Position numbers and translations under genes: made by a program
Shown here: piece after piece, positions 47,412 to 55,597 of the stretch
Layout: each line of letters starts with the position of its first letter
Position numbering within the stretch: position 1 is the stretch's first letter
The notes under the pieces: generated by a model
What the model was told of the DNA's origin: nothing
Seen by the model: only the letters and a program-made list of their open reading frames with translations
The model's database searches: none
NCBI GenBank assembly: GCA_021732085.1
Contig: JAKFVQ010000008.1
Location: 62,001 to 126,000 of the forward strand
DNA: 64,000 bases
Source of the DNA: Candidatus Obscuribacterales bacterium
GTDB lineage: Bacteria > Cyanobacteriota > Vampirovibrionia > Obscuribacterales > Obscuribacteraceae
Direction: 5' to 3'

Positions 47412-47687
47412 GTGAGCGAAGAACGCTTAAAACAAATCGAGAGCGAACTGGAGCAAATCAAACAAAGAAATGTCCGGGTCGAAATCGATAAAGCATGGGA
47501 GACCAGCGCATTTCGAGTCGGCTGTATTTGCGCAATCACATACTTGGTTGCTGTTGCTCTGCTCTACGCTATCGATGCCGACAGACCTCTTTTGGGTGCG
47601 GTAGTACCTGTATTCGGATTCCTTCTATCAACACAATCGCTGCCAGCCATCAAACGATGGTGGATCAAACGAAAATTCGGTGAATAG
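47412..47687 (+). CDS. Conserved small two-helix membrane protein with N-terminal coiled coil
   Basis: A 91-residue product from GTG at 47412, chosen because GGAGGA lies four bases before it; a longer frame back to 47316 would overlap the giant gene and lacks a ribosome site. Residues 1-25 are a charged coiled coil (EERLKQIESELEQIKQRN). Next come R-V-E-I-D-K-A-W-E-T-S and two hydrophobic helices (about 36-55 and 61-78), the second containing V-V-P-V-F-G-F-L-L-S-T. The tail is basic (K-R-W-W-I-K-R-K). The combination K-A-W-E-T-S plus R-P-L-L-G-A-V-V-P is familiar from a widespread uncharacterised bacterial family. Function is unknown. Confidence 0.8.
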   Translation: MSEERLKQIESELEQIKQRNVRVEIDKAWETSAFRVGCICAITYLVAVALLYAIDADRPLLGAVVPVFGFLLSTQSLPAIKRWWIKRKFGE

Positions 47688-47837
47688 CTTTCAGCAACCT
47701 TTCATCCACGACAGCAAGCGAATGAATCGTGCAAGATTCTGTCCGTAAGGGTGGGAAAAACCGAATCCATTTGATCGCGATAAAGTATGTTTTGGCAAAT
47801 CTATTGCTATTATGTTTTGTTGGAGGAGAATGTGGCA

Positions 47838-48194
47838 ATGCGCCAATCTCGAAAACGAACCTTCATCTCTCTTTTCCTGGGTCTGTTTGTATGGGCTCAG
47901 CTCTTGTCACTTTGTGGCGCCATTGAATCGTTTAACTGTGCGTCGCTCGATGATATCGATCCCGAAGACATCGTCACAATGGATCCTTTCTTGTGTCCAA
48001 CGCAACTAAGAGCGGAGCTCGATGAGCTGGGGCTGCTGGGTCAAACAATCGCAGCTGGCATATGCTGCTTTCTATTTTTACTAACCAGATTTCTCCATCA
48101 ACAAGAACTGGATCCATCTTTCAGCAAGTGGAGAGTTCCGCTTGCCCTCAAGACGAACAGGATCTGGCTGACACAAAGGCGTTTGTTGCTCTGA
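47838..48194 (+). CDS. Small two-helix membrane protein upstream of the RND pump, function unknown
   Basis: The product is 118 residues from ATG 47838, with GGAGGAG at 47822-47828; a GTG six bases earlier is also possible. A basic N-terminus leads into helix 1 (about 8-29). An acidic loop with two Cys (F-N-C-A-S-L-D-D-I-D-P-E-D and F-L-C-P-T) is followed by helix 2 (about 67-85) and a basic tail. The topology suggests the acidic Cys loop is outside the cytoplasm. No family is recognised. It ends 83 bases before the RND pump on the same strand, so a shared transcript and an accessory role are plausible but inferred. Confidence 0.65.
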   Translation: MRQSRKRTFISLFLGLFVWAQLLSLCGAIESFNCASLDDIDPEDIVTMDPFLCPTQLRAELDELGLLGQTIAAGICCFLFLLTRFLHQQELDPSFSKWRVPLALKTNRIWLTQRRLLL

Positions 48195-48277
48195 AAACCA
48201 GACCGTTAAGACTCATTCTTCAATCGAAACATGGGCTTCTTGCCTGCTGTTCACGATTCCTCTTTTGACGGTAGGAC

Positions 48278-51200
48278 ATGATCAACAATCTAATATCTTT
48301 TTCGCTACAGCAGCGCGCTGTAACGATAATTCTCATGCTAGCAGTCATAGCATTGGGAATGTACTCCATATTTACGCTGTCTACTGACGCATTTCCGGAC
48401 GTCAGTAACGTGCAGGTCCAAATAATTACTGAACCTGAAAGCATGGCGACCGAAGAAGTTGAGTCTTTGGTAACCGTGCCAATTGAATATGCTCTGAATG
48501 GATTGCCCTTCATTCAAAAGGTCAGGTCCAGTTCCGAATTCGGACTTTCGCTAGTAACAGCAATCTTTGAAGATGACTGCGATGTTTACTTGGCGCGTCA
48601 GCTTGTCCAACAGAGACTAGCCACGCTGAGGCTCGCAGACGAAGTTCCAACCCCTTACTTGGCGCCAGTGCTATCTACCTTCAGTCAGATCTTTATGTAC
48701 CGCATTTCAAGTTCGGAAATGAATCTAACGGATCTGCGCACATTGCAAGACTGGGATATCGCGAAACGACTACTGTCAGTTCCGGGCGTCGGAAACGTTG
48801 TCACTTATGGGGGCTGGATAAAACAATACAAGGTATTCGTCGACCCGCCGTCATTGAAAAAATACCATGTCAGCCTTCGCGAGCTGTCCTCCGCAATCTC
48901 AGCAGGCAATAAGAACGCCGGCGCGAACTTCATCGAGCAAGCCGAAGAGGAAGTGGTAATCCGCGGTATCGGCCGCGTACAAAACAAGCAAGACATAGAA
49001 GACATAGTCATCAAGGAATTCAACAGTATTCCCGTTAAGGTCGGGGATCTCGCAAAAGTTGAAATCGGTTCGGCTTTCCGTCGAGGCTCTGCTTCTATCA
49101 ACGGGGAAGGCGAGGCGATAATCGGCATCGTCTACACAAGAAAAGGCGCCAACACCAAAGAGGTAGTTGCGAAGGTTGAGAAGAAGCTAGAGGAAATCCA
49201 AAACACGCTGCCAAAGCATGTGAAGCTCACGCCTTTTTACAACCAAAAGGAGCTGGTCGACAAAACAACCGAGACGGTTAAGGAAATTCTTTTCTTCAGT
49301 GGCGCCCTGGTTATCATCATTCTCAGCGCCATACTCATGGATATCCCCGCCGCATTAATAGTATGCGTAATCATCCCGTTGTCATTAATTTTCAGCTTCG
49401 TCCTCATGAAATTTACGGGACTATCACTGAATCTGATGACACTTGGAGCTGTCGACTTTGGCGTAGTTGTAGATGCCGGTGTTGTGATGGTTGAGAACGT
49501 CTACCGCAAAATGTCTGAAGTAAAAGCAAGTGGCGAAAAGTTCGACCGTCTCAAGACAATAACGCAAGCGGCACAAGAGGTCGGCAGACCTATCTGTTTT
49601 GCCATGTGCATCATTGTGGCGGTCTACCTACCCCTGTTCACCTTAGAGGGCGTAGAAGGAAAAATGTTCGTGCCACTTGCACTTACATTCATCTATGCGC
49701 TCCTTGGTGCCCTTATTGTCTCCCTAACAGTGATTCCAGTGGCGTGCTATTTGGTTTTCAGCAAACCGGTTCACGAGCGGCACAATCCAGTAGTCGAGCT
49801 GATAAAGAACTGGTACATACCAAGCGTGAATTGGTGTCTCAACCGAGGACGCTTACTGATTAGCATCTCGCTGGTGGGCCTGGTCGGCTCTCTAATGCTA
49901 TTGCCGCTGCTAGGCTCCGAGTTCATTCCAAGTCTTGACGAGGGTTCTTTATGGTTAAGAATGAGAATGCCAGCCAGTATTGCCCACCGCAAAACAGAAG
50001 AAGTCGTTGCTAGTTTTGAACAGATCATCCGAACATTTCCCGAGGTCACAATCGTAGCGACTCGCGTAGGGAGATCCGGAATGGGCTCCGACGTCGAAGG
50101 CGTCGACGCTGCCGACATGTTCATTGGGCTTAAACCGAGAGAGCAGTGGCCAGATCAAAATAAAGAGCACCTTATAGAAAGGATGGACAAAGCTGTCTCT
50201 GTCATCCCTGGCGTCATGTACAGCTTCTCCCAGCCGATTGAGGACATGATTGCGGACTTGATCACAGGGGTGAAAGCCGATGTCGGTATCAAAATATTCG
50301 GCCCTGACCTGGAAAAACTTGAGGAACTTTCAAATGAAGTAATGCGGCTGGTCACCTCAGTACCCGGCGCAGCAGATGTGACCCGAGAGCCTATTTTAGG
50401 TTTGCCCGAGTTAAAAGTGAAGCTGGATAGGCACGAAATGGCGCGACACGGACTGCGTTCTGTCGAAGTATTCGACGACATGCAGACAGCGTTGGCTGGA
50501 AAAGTAGTATCCGAAGTAGTCGAAGGAAATAAAAGATTCGGAATCTTACTGCAGTTTCCACATCACAAACGCGACACGGTTTATCAGATAAAGAATCTGC
50601 ATATAGAACCTCCGGATGGTGCTCACGTCCCACTTAAGGCAATCGCGAATATAGACATTGAAAAGGGCGCGGTGCTGATCAACAGGGAAGATGGACAACG
50701 GCGTGCCGCCGTCATGGTCAATGTGCGAGGACGCGATCTTGGCAGCTTCGTCATGGATGCTCAACAAGCTGTGGCAAAAAAGATCGAGATGCCACCAGGA
50801 TATTGGATTGTGTGGGGCGGGCAATTTGAAAATCAACAGCGCGCAATGATTCGTCTTGCAATCGTTGTACCGATTGTTCTGTTTTTGATTTTCATTCTCT
50901 TGTTCTTCACCTTCAATTCCATAAAGAACGCCGGCTTGATTATGTTGAACGTTCCGTTTTCTATGGTCGGTGGAATCATTGCACTCTACCTTTCATCACA
51001 ACCATTGTCCGTGCCCGCCATCATAGGATTCATTGCGCTCTTTGGCGTCGCTGTGCAAAACGGCGTTATTCTAGTGAGTTACATTACGCAGGTCCAAAGC
51101 GAACGCAAAGGGTCGCTTGACGACGCAATTATCGAAGGTGCTAGCGTTCGATTGCGCCCCGTTTTGATGACCGCACTGGTTGCAGTCATGGGTCTGCTTC

Positions 51201-51430
51201 CCAAACTCTTCTCAAACGGTACCGGCGCGGAGATTCAGCGACCTCTTGCAACTGTCGTATTCGGCGGTTTGATTTCTGCCACGCTGCTTACGCTGTTTGT
51301 AATCCCAAGCATGTACAAAATGATTCACCGCAAAAAATACGAAAGAGAGCAAGCAGCAAAAGCAGTTCAAGCCGCGGAGAATGTCAAAGAAGAATCCATT
51401 TCTAACGAACAACGGGATGAGGGCAAATAG
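48278..51430 (+). CDS. RND efflux pump, CzcA/CusA heavy-metal type
   Basis: The 1,050-residue inner-membrane transporter has the usual RND length and twelve-helix plan: helix 1 at about 12-34, a large periplasmic loop, helices 2-6 at about 340-500, a second loop, and helices 8-12 at about 860-1,025. N-terminal D-A-F-P-D-V-S-N-V-Q-V is typical of the heavy-metal (HME) branch. The helix-4 motif G-A-V-D-F-G-V-V-V-D-A-G-V-V-M-V-E-N carries the acidic proton-relay residues D393, D399 and E406. The family exports monovalent or divalent metal ions by proton antiport in a tripartite complex. No membrane-fusion or outer-membrane partner gene lies beside it, so these must be elsewhere. A 36-residue membrane peptide starts two bases after its stop. 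The exact metal cannot be told. Confidence 0.92.
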   Translation: MINNLISFSLQQRAVTIILMLAVIALGMYSIFTLSTDAFPDVSNVQVQIITEPESMATEEVESLVTVPIEYALNGLPFIQKVRSSSEFGLSLVTAIFEDDCDVYLARQLVQQRLATLRLADEVPTPYLAPVLSTFSQIFMYRISSSEMNLTDLRTLQDWDIAKRLLSVPGVGNVVTYGGWIKQYKVFVDPPSLKKYHVSLRELSSAISAGNKNAGANFIEQAEEEVVIRGIGRVQNKQDIEDIVIKEFNSIPVKVGDLAKVEIGSAFRRGSASINGEGEAIIGIVYTRKGANTKEVVAKVEKKLEEIQNTLPKHVKLTPFYNQKELVDKTTETVKEILFFSGALVIIILSAILMDIPAALIVCVIIPLSLIFSFVLMKFTGLSLNLMTLGAVDFGVVVDAGVVMVENVYRKMSEVKASGEKFDRLKTITQAAQEVGRPICFAMCIIVAVYLPLFTLEGVEGKMFVPLALTFIYALLGALIVSLTVIPVACYLVFSKPVHERHNPVVELIKNWYIPSVNWCLNRGRLLISISLVGLVGSLMLLPLLGSEFIPSLDEGSLWLRMRMPASIAHRKTEEVVASFEQIIRTFPEVTIVATRVGRSGMGSDVEGVDAADMFIGLKPREQWPDQNKEHLIERMDKAVSVIPGVMYSFSQPIEDMIADLITGVKADVGIKIFGPDLEKLEELSNEVMRLVTSVPGAADVTREPILGLPELKVKLDRHEMARHGLRSVEVFDDMQTALAGKVVSEVVEGNKRFGILLQFPHHKRDTVYQIKNLHIEPPDGAHVPLKAIANIDIEKGAVLINREDGQRRAAVMVNVRGRDLGSFVMDAQQAVAKKIEMPPGYWIVWGGQFENQQRAMIRLAIVVPIVLFLIFILLFFTFNSIKNAGLIMLNVPFSMVGGIIALYLSSQPLSVPAIIGFIALFGVAVQNGVILVSYITQVQSERKGSLDDAIIEGASVRLRPVLMTALVAVMGLLPKLFSNGTGAEIQRPLATVVFGGLISATLLTLFVIPSMYKMIHRKKYEREQAAKAVQAAENVKEESISNEQRDEGK

Positions 51431-51432
51431 CC

Positions 51433-51543
51433 ATGAGCCAACTCCAGCTATTTTTAGTTGTTTTGTTCCTCGTGCCATTGGTAATTGCAATCATCGGCAT
51501 TGCAGCAAAATTAATCATCAAAGACGATATAGATTTGGAGTAG
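51433..51543 (+). CDS. 36-aa single-helix membrane peptide linked to the RND pump
   Basis: A short frame begins at ATG 51433, two bases after the RND stop codon, with GAGGG at 51419-51423 inside the end of the pump gene. It encodes M-S-Q-L-Q, a hydrophobic stretch of about 22 residues (L-F-L-V-V-L-F-L-V-P-L-V-I-A-I-I-G-I-A), then a charged end (K-L-I-I-K-D-D-I-D-L-E). Placement, ribosome site and clean transmembrane composition all support a real gene. Small one-helix proteins such as AcrZ bind and modulate RND pumps in Escherichia coli; a similar role here is inference from context, not homology. Confidence 0.75.
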   Translation: MSQLQLFLVVLFLVPLVIAIIGIAAKLIIKDDIDLE

Positions 51544-51571
51544 CTTTATGGGATACAGATAAATAACGTCG

Positions 51572-51660
51572 AAACGATAGGTCAGAACCTATAAAATGCT
51601 CCAAAAACGATAGGTTTTAACCTATAACTTCCACCGCAAACGCTAGGCTGTAACCTATAA
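51572..51660. repeat. Three 23-bp palindromic repeats with exact 33-bp period
   Basis: Copies begin at 51572, 51605 and 51638. Each starts AAACG(A/C)TAGG and ends AACCTATAA. The centre forms an inverted repeat; copy 2 is the perfect palindrome ATAGGTTTTAACCTAT without its flanks, copies 1 and 3 differ at a few positions. The two 10-bp spacers (51595-51604 and 51628-51637) are unrelated. The array lies between the convergent RND/peptide genes and the GGDEF gene, followed by a hairpin at 51668-51694. It looks like a multi-site protein-binding array or a structured 3' region; repeat and spacer lengths do not fit CRISPR. Confidence 0.88.
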
Positions 51661-51667
51661 ACAGACT

Positions 51668-51694
51668 GAAGGGATTGGTTACGACCATCCCTTC
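51668..51694. terminator. Hairpin between convergent genes, possible terminator
   Basis: GAAGGGAT and GG pair with CC and ATCCCTTC around a TTACGA loop, with one bulged T: ten base pairs in total. No long T tract follows on either strand, so intrinsic termination is less certain than for the other hairpins. Its position between two convergent transcripts supports a 3'-end role. Confidence 0.5.
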
Positions 51695-51718
51695 AAGAAA
51701 TGCAAATGAGTGTGAATA

Positions 51719-52633
51719 CTATTCAGCAATTAGAGTGAGATTGCCGCCGGCTTTTTTCGCTTCTTCAATTGCAGAACGTGCATAGGAAATCAAAAGTTTT
51801 CCGTCTTCATCCATGCCTTCTACCCATTGCGAAACACCGACGCTAGTAGTGGCTTTGAATGTCCGATCGAGAGAAACGAAAGTTGCAGCCGCGATTTCTT
51901 CGCGCAATCTTTCTGCAACTTCAACTGCACCGTTGAGATCAGTGTGGGTGAGAAATAGACCGAGCTCGGACTCGGACAAGCGAACCAAAATATCGGCATC
52001 GCGATTCTGGGCACTCACCATGCCGGCTATCTGTGTAATCAGATTATTTGCGCCGGACTGACCGTAATTTCGGATGATTTCTTTGTATGCATCGACGTCA
52101 ATCAAAACCAAAGAAAGCGGTACTTTGTACCTGCGACACTGATTGATTTCAGCGCGCAAAAATTCCGCCAGATAGCGCACACTTCGAAATGCTGTCAGTG
52201 CATCCGTAAGTGATAACTCACGAAGTTGCACGTCTTTTTTGCGAATTTCGCGCTTAAGTGTGTGCTGCCGCAAAGCGGTTTTGACTCGGCTCAGCAATTC
52301 TTCCTTTGCCACCGGCTTCGATACCACCCAGTGCTCGTCATCCTCGCTGGCAAGTTCACTGGCGCGCTCGCCCTTTCGTCGCAAGAATATAACTGGAATA
52401 TCGCGAGTTTTTTCATCAGCACGCAGCCGTTTGAAAACATCGATTCCGCTCATCAGTGGCATCTGCAAATCAAGCAAGATCAAGTCCGGCATGCGCACTT
52501 TACAAGCAGCTATCGCTTTGAATCCGTCAGTTGCCGAAGCAATTGAATAACCGGCAGACTTTAGAGCCTCAGTAATCGACTCGATATTGGCAGGTTCGTC
52601 GTCAACAACAAGTATGCTTAAAGGGGGGCTCAA
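51719..52633 (-). CDS. Response regulator: REC domain plus degenerate GGDEF domain
   Basis: The 304-residue product starts at TTG with TTAGGTC upstream. The receiver domain (1-120) has the acidic pair D11-D12, phospho-acceptor D55 in L-I-L-L-D-L-Q-M-P and K106 in V-S-K-P. The usual Thr/Ser after the fourth strand is Arg (V-I-F-L-R-R). The second domain (about 135-300) has the diguanylate-cyclase fold pattern: L-T-D-A-L-T-A-F-R, then V-L-I-D-V-D-A-Y-K-E-I-I-R-N-Y-G, but the active-site loop is S-E-S-E-L (220-224) in place of G-G-D-E-F. Cyclic-di-GMP synthesis is therefore unlikely; it may act by protein binding. It stands alone, with no adjacent kinase on its strand. Confidence 0.88.
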   Translation of the reverse strand: MSPPLSILVVDDEPANIESITEALKSAGYSIASATDGFKAIAACKVRMPDLILLDLQMPLMSGIDVFKRLRADEKTRDIPVIFLRRKGERASELASEDDEHWVVSKPVAKEELLSRVKTALRQHTLKREIRKKDVQLRELSLTDALTAFRSVRYLAEFLRAEINQCRRYKVPLSLVLIDVDAYKEIIRNYGQSGANNLITQIAGMVSAQNRDADILVRLSESELGLFLTHTDLNGAVEVAERLREEIAAATFVSLDRTFKATTSVGVSQWVEGMDEDGKLLISYARSAIEEAKKAGGNLTLIAE

Positions 52634-53002
52634 AGTTCAGACCTAATCGACAGTTTCCGGGATTGCCGCTATTGCCGACAGTTATCAACAAGAGACGGAT
52701 AATCCATCATTTGATGATATCACTTTAGCCCTCCTTTGGTTGCTGAAAGCAAGAGCCTGTGTAGCTTCTGTTTGCTTTTTATTTAATGGCCCAATGCGCC
52801 TGCGCAATACTCACCTTAGCATCCACGGCAGGGTGAGAGTTCGGGAAATGCGACTTCGCGTTCGTAGGCCGATGCGTGTTCGGGAACTGTGTTTCGATGT
52901 GCACCAGCGTAGAATGGACGTACGAAATTACCGGGAACCGCTGCTGAGCTTTGCGCAAAGCAGAAAGGATTTCAGCCGAGCAGCGGTGCAGAAATGCACA
53001 GA
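52634..53002. other. Intergenic region without a supported gene
   Basis: The 369 bases lie between the start of the REC-GGDEF gene and the 3' end of the DUF309 gene. A plus-strand frame at 52740-53027 encodes a very Arg-rich peptide with imprecise internal repetition, begins TTG without a ribosome site and overlaps the DUF309 gene antisense; it is not accepted. No terminator or promoter was recognised with confidence. Confidence 0.55.
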
Positions 53003-53440
53003 TTACTGTTCGGATCTTTTGAATTGAATGGTGGGGATCTCAATTTGCGCAGAGACCTCAAACGTATCGGCCTCAATGCCTTCGCTGCTGGCACGCAGCG
53101 CCATATGAGCTTCCAGGATTTGCAAGCCTTTTTGCACCACTTCGATAAAAGGCTCTAAGTCGAGAACACAGTCCGCAGAATTACGAAAGCCGCTGATTCT
53201 CGGCCAAGCCCTATGAAACAGCTTGCACGTCCCGGAATAATTTCCGCGCAAATAATGGTAGTAGGCTACGGCAATCTGCAGAATGCCTTGAGTAAGTTGC
53301 TTCTCTGGTTCCTGTTGATCATTCCACAGTTCTTCTAAGACTTCATGGCATTCAAAGAATTCACGCTCGTTGAAAAGCTCAATCCCTTTCAAGAAGCGGG
53401 GATCTAGTTGTCTTGTTGGATGAGGCGGATCACTATTCAT
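53003..53440 (-). CDS. DUF309 family protein
   Basis: A 145-residue soluble protein with the signature of DUF309: F-L-K-G-I-E-L-F-N-E-R-E-F-F-E-C-H-E-V-L-E-E-L-W at about residues 16-39, then Q-G-I-L-Q-I-A-V-A-Y-Y-H-Y-L-R-G-N-Y at about 55-72. The family is small and all-helical with conserved Glu/His residues; its biochemical role is not known. The gene starts 18 bases after the hydantoinase stop on the same strand, which suggests one operon. No ribosome site is clear, so translation may depend on coupling. Confidence 0.88.
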   Translation of the reverse strand: MNSDPPHPTRQLDPRFLKGIELFNEREFFECHEVLEELWNDQQEPEKQLTQGILQIAVAYYHYLRGNYSGTCKLFHRAWPRISGFRNSADCVLDLEPFIEVVQKGLQILEAHMALRASSEGIEADTFEVSAQIEIPTIQFKRSEQ

Positions 53441-53458
53441 AATATGCTGATGTTGCGT

Positions 53459-55597
53459 CTATGGGACAGCCGCAACTACAATCGTCGGTGAATCGGCAGA
53501 AACGAGGCTTAACTCGGAACGCGCTAACGCTTGCACCTGCCACGTATCCGGCAATCCGGAAAGATCGATTATTTTCGGACCAGAGATAATCATAAAGTCG
53601 GGAATTATTTTTCCCGCATCACCGTAGGTCGCATTTGTCTCAGATAGATCGAGAATGGCCTTTTCTACTTCAGAACAGCGAACTTGTTCAACACGTGCGT
53701 CCTTCATTTTGAGCCTGAGAATACCTTTGCTGTCCATAGCACGGATAGACAAATGCCGAGAGGGGAGGAGACCGAATAGCTTTTTATCAACAGTCTCAGC
53801 ACCAAAAACTGTAAAATGTTCAGTTTCAGCTAATACCTTTACAGTCGTCGCTTTTGATCGCAAGGACTCGGCAGCTGCTTGCAGTCTTTCTTCTGTGTTG
53901 AGTATCTTCCCGAACTTCTTCTCTGTTAGCCCGGTCGCACCAAAGGCTGTAGCGCGAAGGATGTTGGCACGGGGATCCACCTCAACTTGCACTTCAATGC
54001 CGGCGGGATCAGCGCCCATCTTAGCGACCGCATTGAATGCTTCCTCACGAATCTTGATCAAATCCTCTTGCTTGGGCTGGACAATTTGCCGTTCAACCGT
54101 CTCGCGAACAAGTGCAAGCGCAACACCAATTGCTGATACTACATCTGCATTCTCAGCGATCGCATGAGGCACGCCCATACGTTTGGCAACGTAAGGCACT
54201 ATGGCCGCAGCACCGCCACCGCCGCCAACTAGAGTAATTGCATCGAGATCCAGCTTGTATTCAGCGATGAATTTCTTCAGTGCCGGCAAGCATTTTTGGT
54301 ATGCTTTTTCGAGAACCTCCTCCGCAAGCTTCTCCGGACTGCCACCGGCGGAATCAGCGAGCACCTTAAAGCCTTTTGCCACCATGTCTTTATTGCCTTG
54401 CGCACAATCCCCATCAGGTACGTAACCCAAGAAATTGGCTGCGCATGTTGGCGTCAACGTAACATCTTTTGCGTCCGTTTTGATTTTCAGATAATCAGCT
54501 GGGTCGCCCGGCTTCGGGCTCAGATACTCAACCTTTGCATTTTCGAATTCCGAAAGAAACGCTACATAGGAAAGTCCGGCGATGTGTGCGCTTCTTGGTC
54601 CCACGTCTTTAACTTGAGCGCCATCCATGCGAATCATGGAACCACCAGCGACACCAAGCGTATTAACATCCAGTGAACGCAAATATACCCTGTGTCCGCC
54701 GATCTCTGCATCTTTTACGAGCGCTTTTCCATTTCGGATAACTGAAATATCGGTGCTCGTCCCGCCAACCTCTAAGAATACGCCGTCGGAGATTTGCAGA
54801 TACATCATTGCTGCAGCGACACCGGCAGCAGGGCCTGACAGACGAGTTAGAATTGGACGTCGCCGCATCGAGTCAATGTCCATGACTCCGCCATCCGATC
54901 GCATAATCATAATCGGGGCAGTAATTCCAGCGGCGCGGACGCTAGACTCAGTCATGTCTGCAGTTTCGATCATCTTCGGCAACATTGCTGCATTGATGAC
55001 TGCGGTGCGTGTCCGAACCTTCAATCCGTAGAGCTTACTAACTTCAGATCCGGAAGATGCAACAAAGCCTCGCCCGCGAGCAATTTCCATCACGGTTTCT
55101 TCGTGAGAAGGATCATCAACACTAAACGCTTCGCTTACGGCGATAGCAGCAGCGCCTTGCTGCTTTAGCCGATCGAGACATTCATTCACCTGTTTCTGGT
55201 CCAATCCTTTTGACGTGTCGATAAACTCGAAGAATGTATTCAGCATTCTCCCTTTGGCAAGCTCTATCGATCCGACATTGGCGTGCATCCGCGCAAGCAA
55301 CGCGCTAGGACCGCTGCCCATGGCGATAATGCCAACCGGCGCGACATCGCCCTCCAAGATGGCATTGGTGGCTTGCGTCGTCGAGTGTGCGATGAATGTC
55401 ACCGCTTCAGGCTCAATGCCGCTCTTCTCTAACAAAAGCTTCAGCGAATCGATGATACCGCGGGCGACACCTTCCTTGGCCGAGTGCGTAGTCGGCACTT
55501 TCGCCTTGCCCAGAACATCAAGCGTAAGCGCATCCAGCGCTACAGCATGCGTAAATGTGCCGCCGACATCGATGCCAATTCTGACATTCTTAACCAT
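53459..55597 (-). CDS. Hydantoinase/oxoprolinase family protein (HyuA-like)
   Basis: ATG 55597 is chosen because GGGAGG lies five bases upstream; it gives 712 residues, close to the usual length. The N-terminus V-R-I-G-I-D-V-G-G-T-F-T-H-A (about 5-18) is the nucleotide-binding loop of hydantoinase_N, with H-S-T-T-Q-A-T-N-A-I-L-E further on. The hydantoinase_A part shows S-D-G-G-V-M, L-S-G-P-A-A-G-V-A-A-A, E-V-G-G-T-S-T-D-I-S and V-G-G-G-G-G-A-A-A-I-V-P. The family hydrolyses cyclic amides or carboxylates related substrates with ATP. No HyuB-type partner is present. The gene overlaps the upstream permease by 8 bases (ATGGTTAA), so both are translationally coupled, and the substrate may be imported by that permease. 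Confidence 0.9.
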   Translation of the reverse strand: MVKNVRIGIDVGGTFTHAVALDALTLDVLGKAKVPTTHSAKEGVARGIIDSLKLLLEKSGIEPEAVTFIAHSTTQATNAILEGDVAPVGIIAMGSGPSALLARMHANVGSIELAKGRMLNTFFEFIDTSKGLDQKQVNECLDRLKQQGAAAIAVSEAFSVDDPSHEETVMEIARGRGFVASSGSEVSKLYGLKVRTRTAVINAAMLPKMIETADMTESSVRAAGITAPIMIMRSDGGVMDIDSMRRRPILTRLSGPAAGVAAAMMYLQISDGVFLEVGGTSTDISVIRNGKALVKDAEIGGHRVYLRSLDVNTLGVAGGSMIRMDGAQVKDVGPRSAHIAGLSYVAFLSEFENAKVEYLSPKPGDPADYLKIKTDAKDVTLTPTCAANFLGYVPDGDCAQGNKDMVAKGFKVLADSAGGSPEKLAEEVLEKAYQKCLPALKKFIAEYKLDLDAITLVGGGGGAAAIVPYVAKRMGVPHAIAENADVVSAIGVALALVRETVERQIVQPKQEDLIKIREEAFNAVAKMGADPAGIEVQVEVDPRANILRATAFGATGLTEKKFGKILNTEERLQAAAESLRSKATTVKVLAETEHFTVFGAETVDKKLFGLLPSRHLSIRAMDSKGILRLKMKDARVEQVRCSEVEKAILDLSETNATYGDAGKIIPDFMIISGPKIIDLSGLPDTWQVQALARSELSLVSADSPTIVVAAVP

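Noticed and set aside
48062..48268. Alternate-frame open frame between the two-helix protein and the RND pump, considered as a frameshifted continuation
   Set aside because: The two frames show no shared domain, and the 118-residue product already has a complete two-helix plan and stop.
51572..51660. Three-copy repeat array considered as a minimal CRISPR
   Set aside because: Spacers are only 10 bp, repeats are imperfect and palindromic over their core, and no cas genes are present in the window.
52740..53027. Plus-strand frame encoding a very Arg-rich 95-residue peptide
   Set aside because: It has a TTG start without ribosome site, implausible composition, and overlaps the 3' end of the well-supported DUF309 gene on the other strand.
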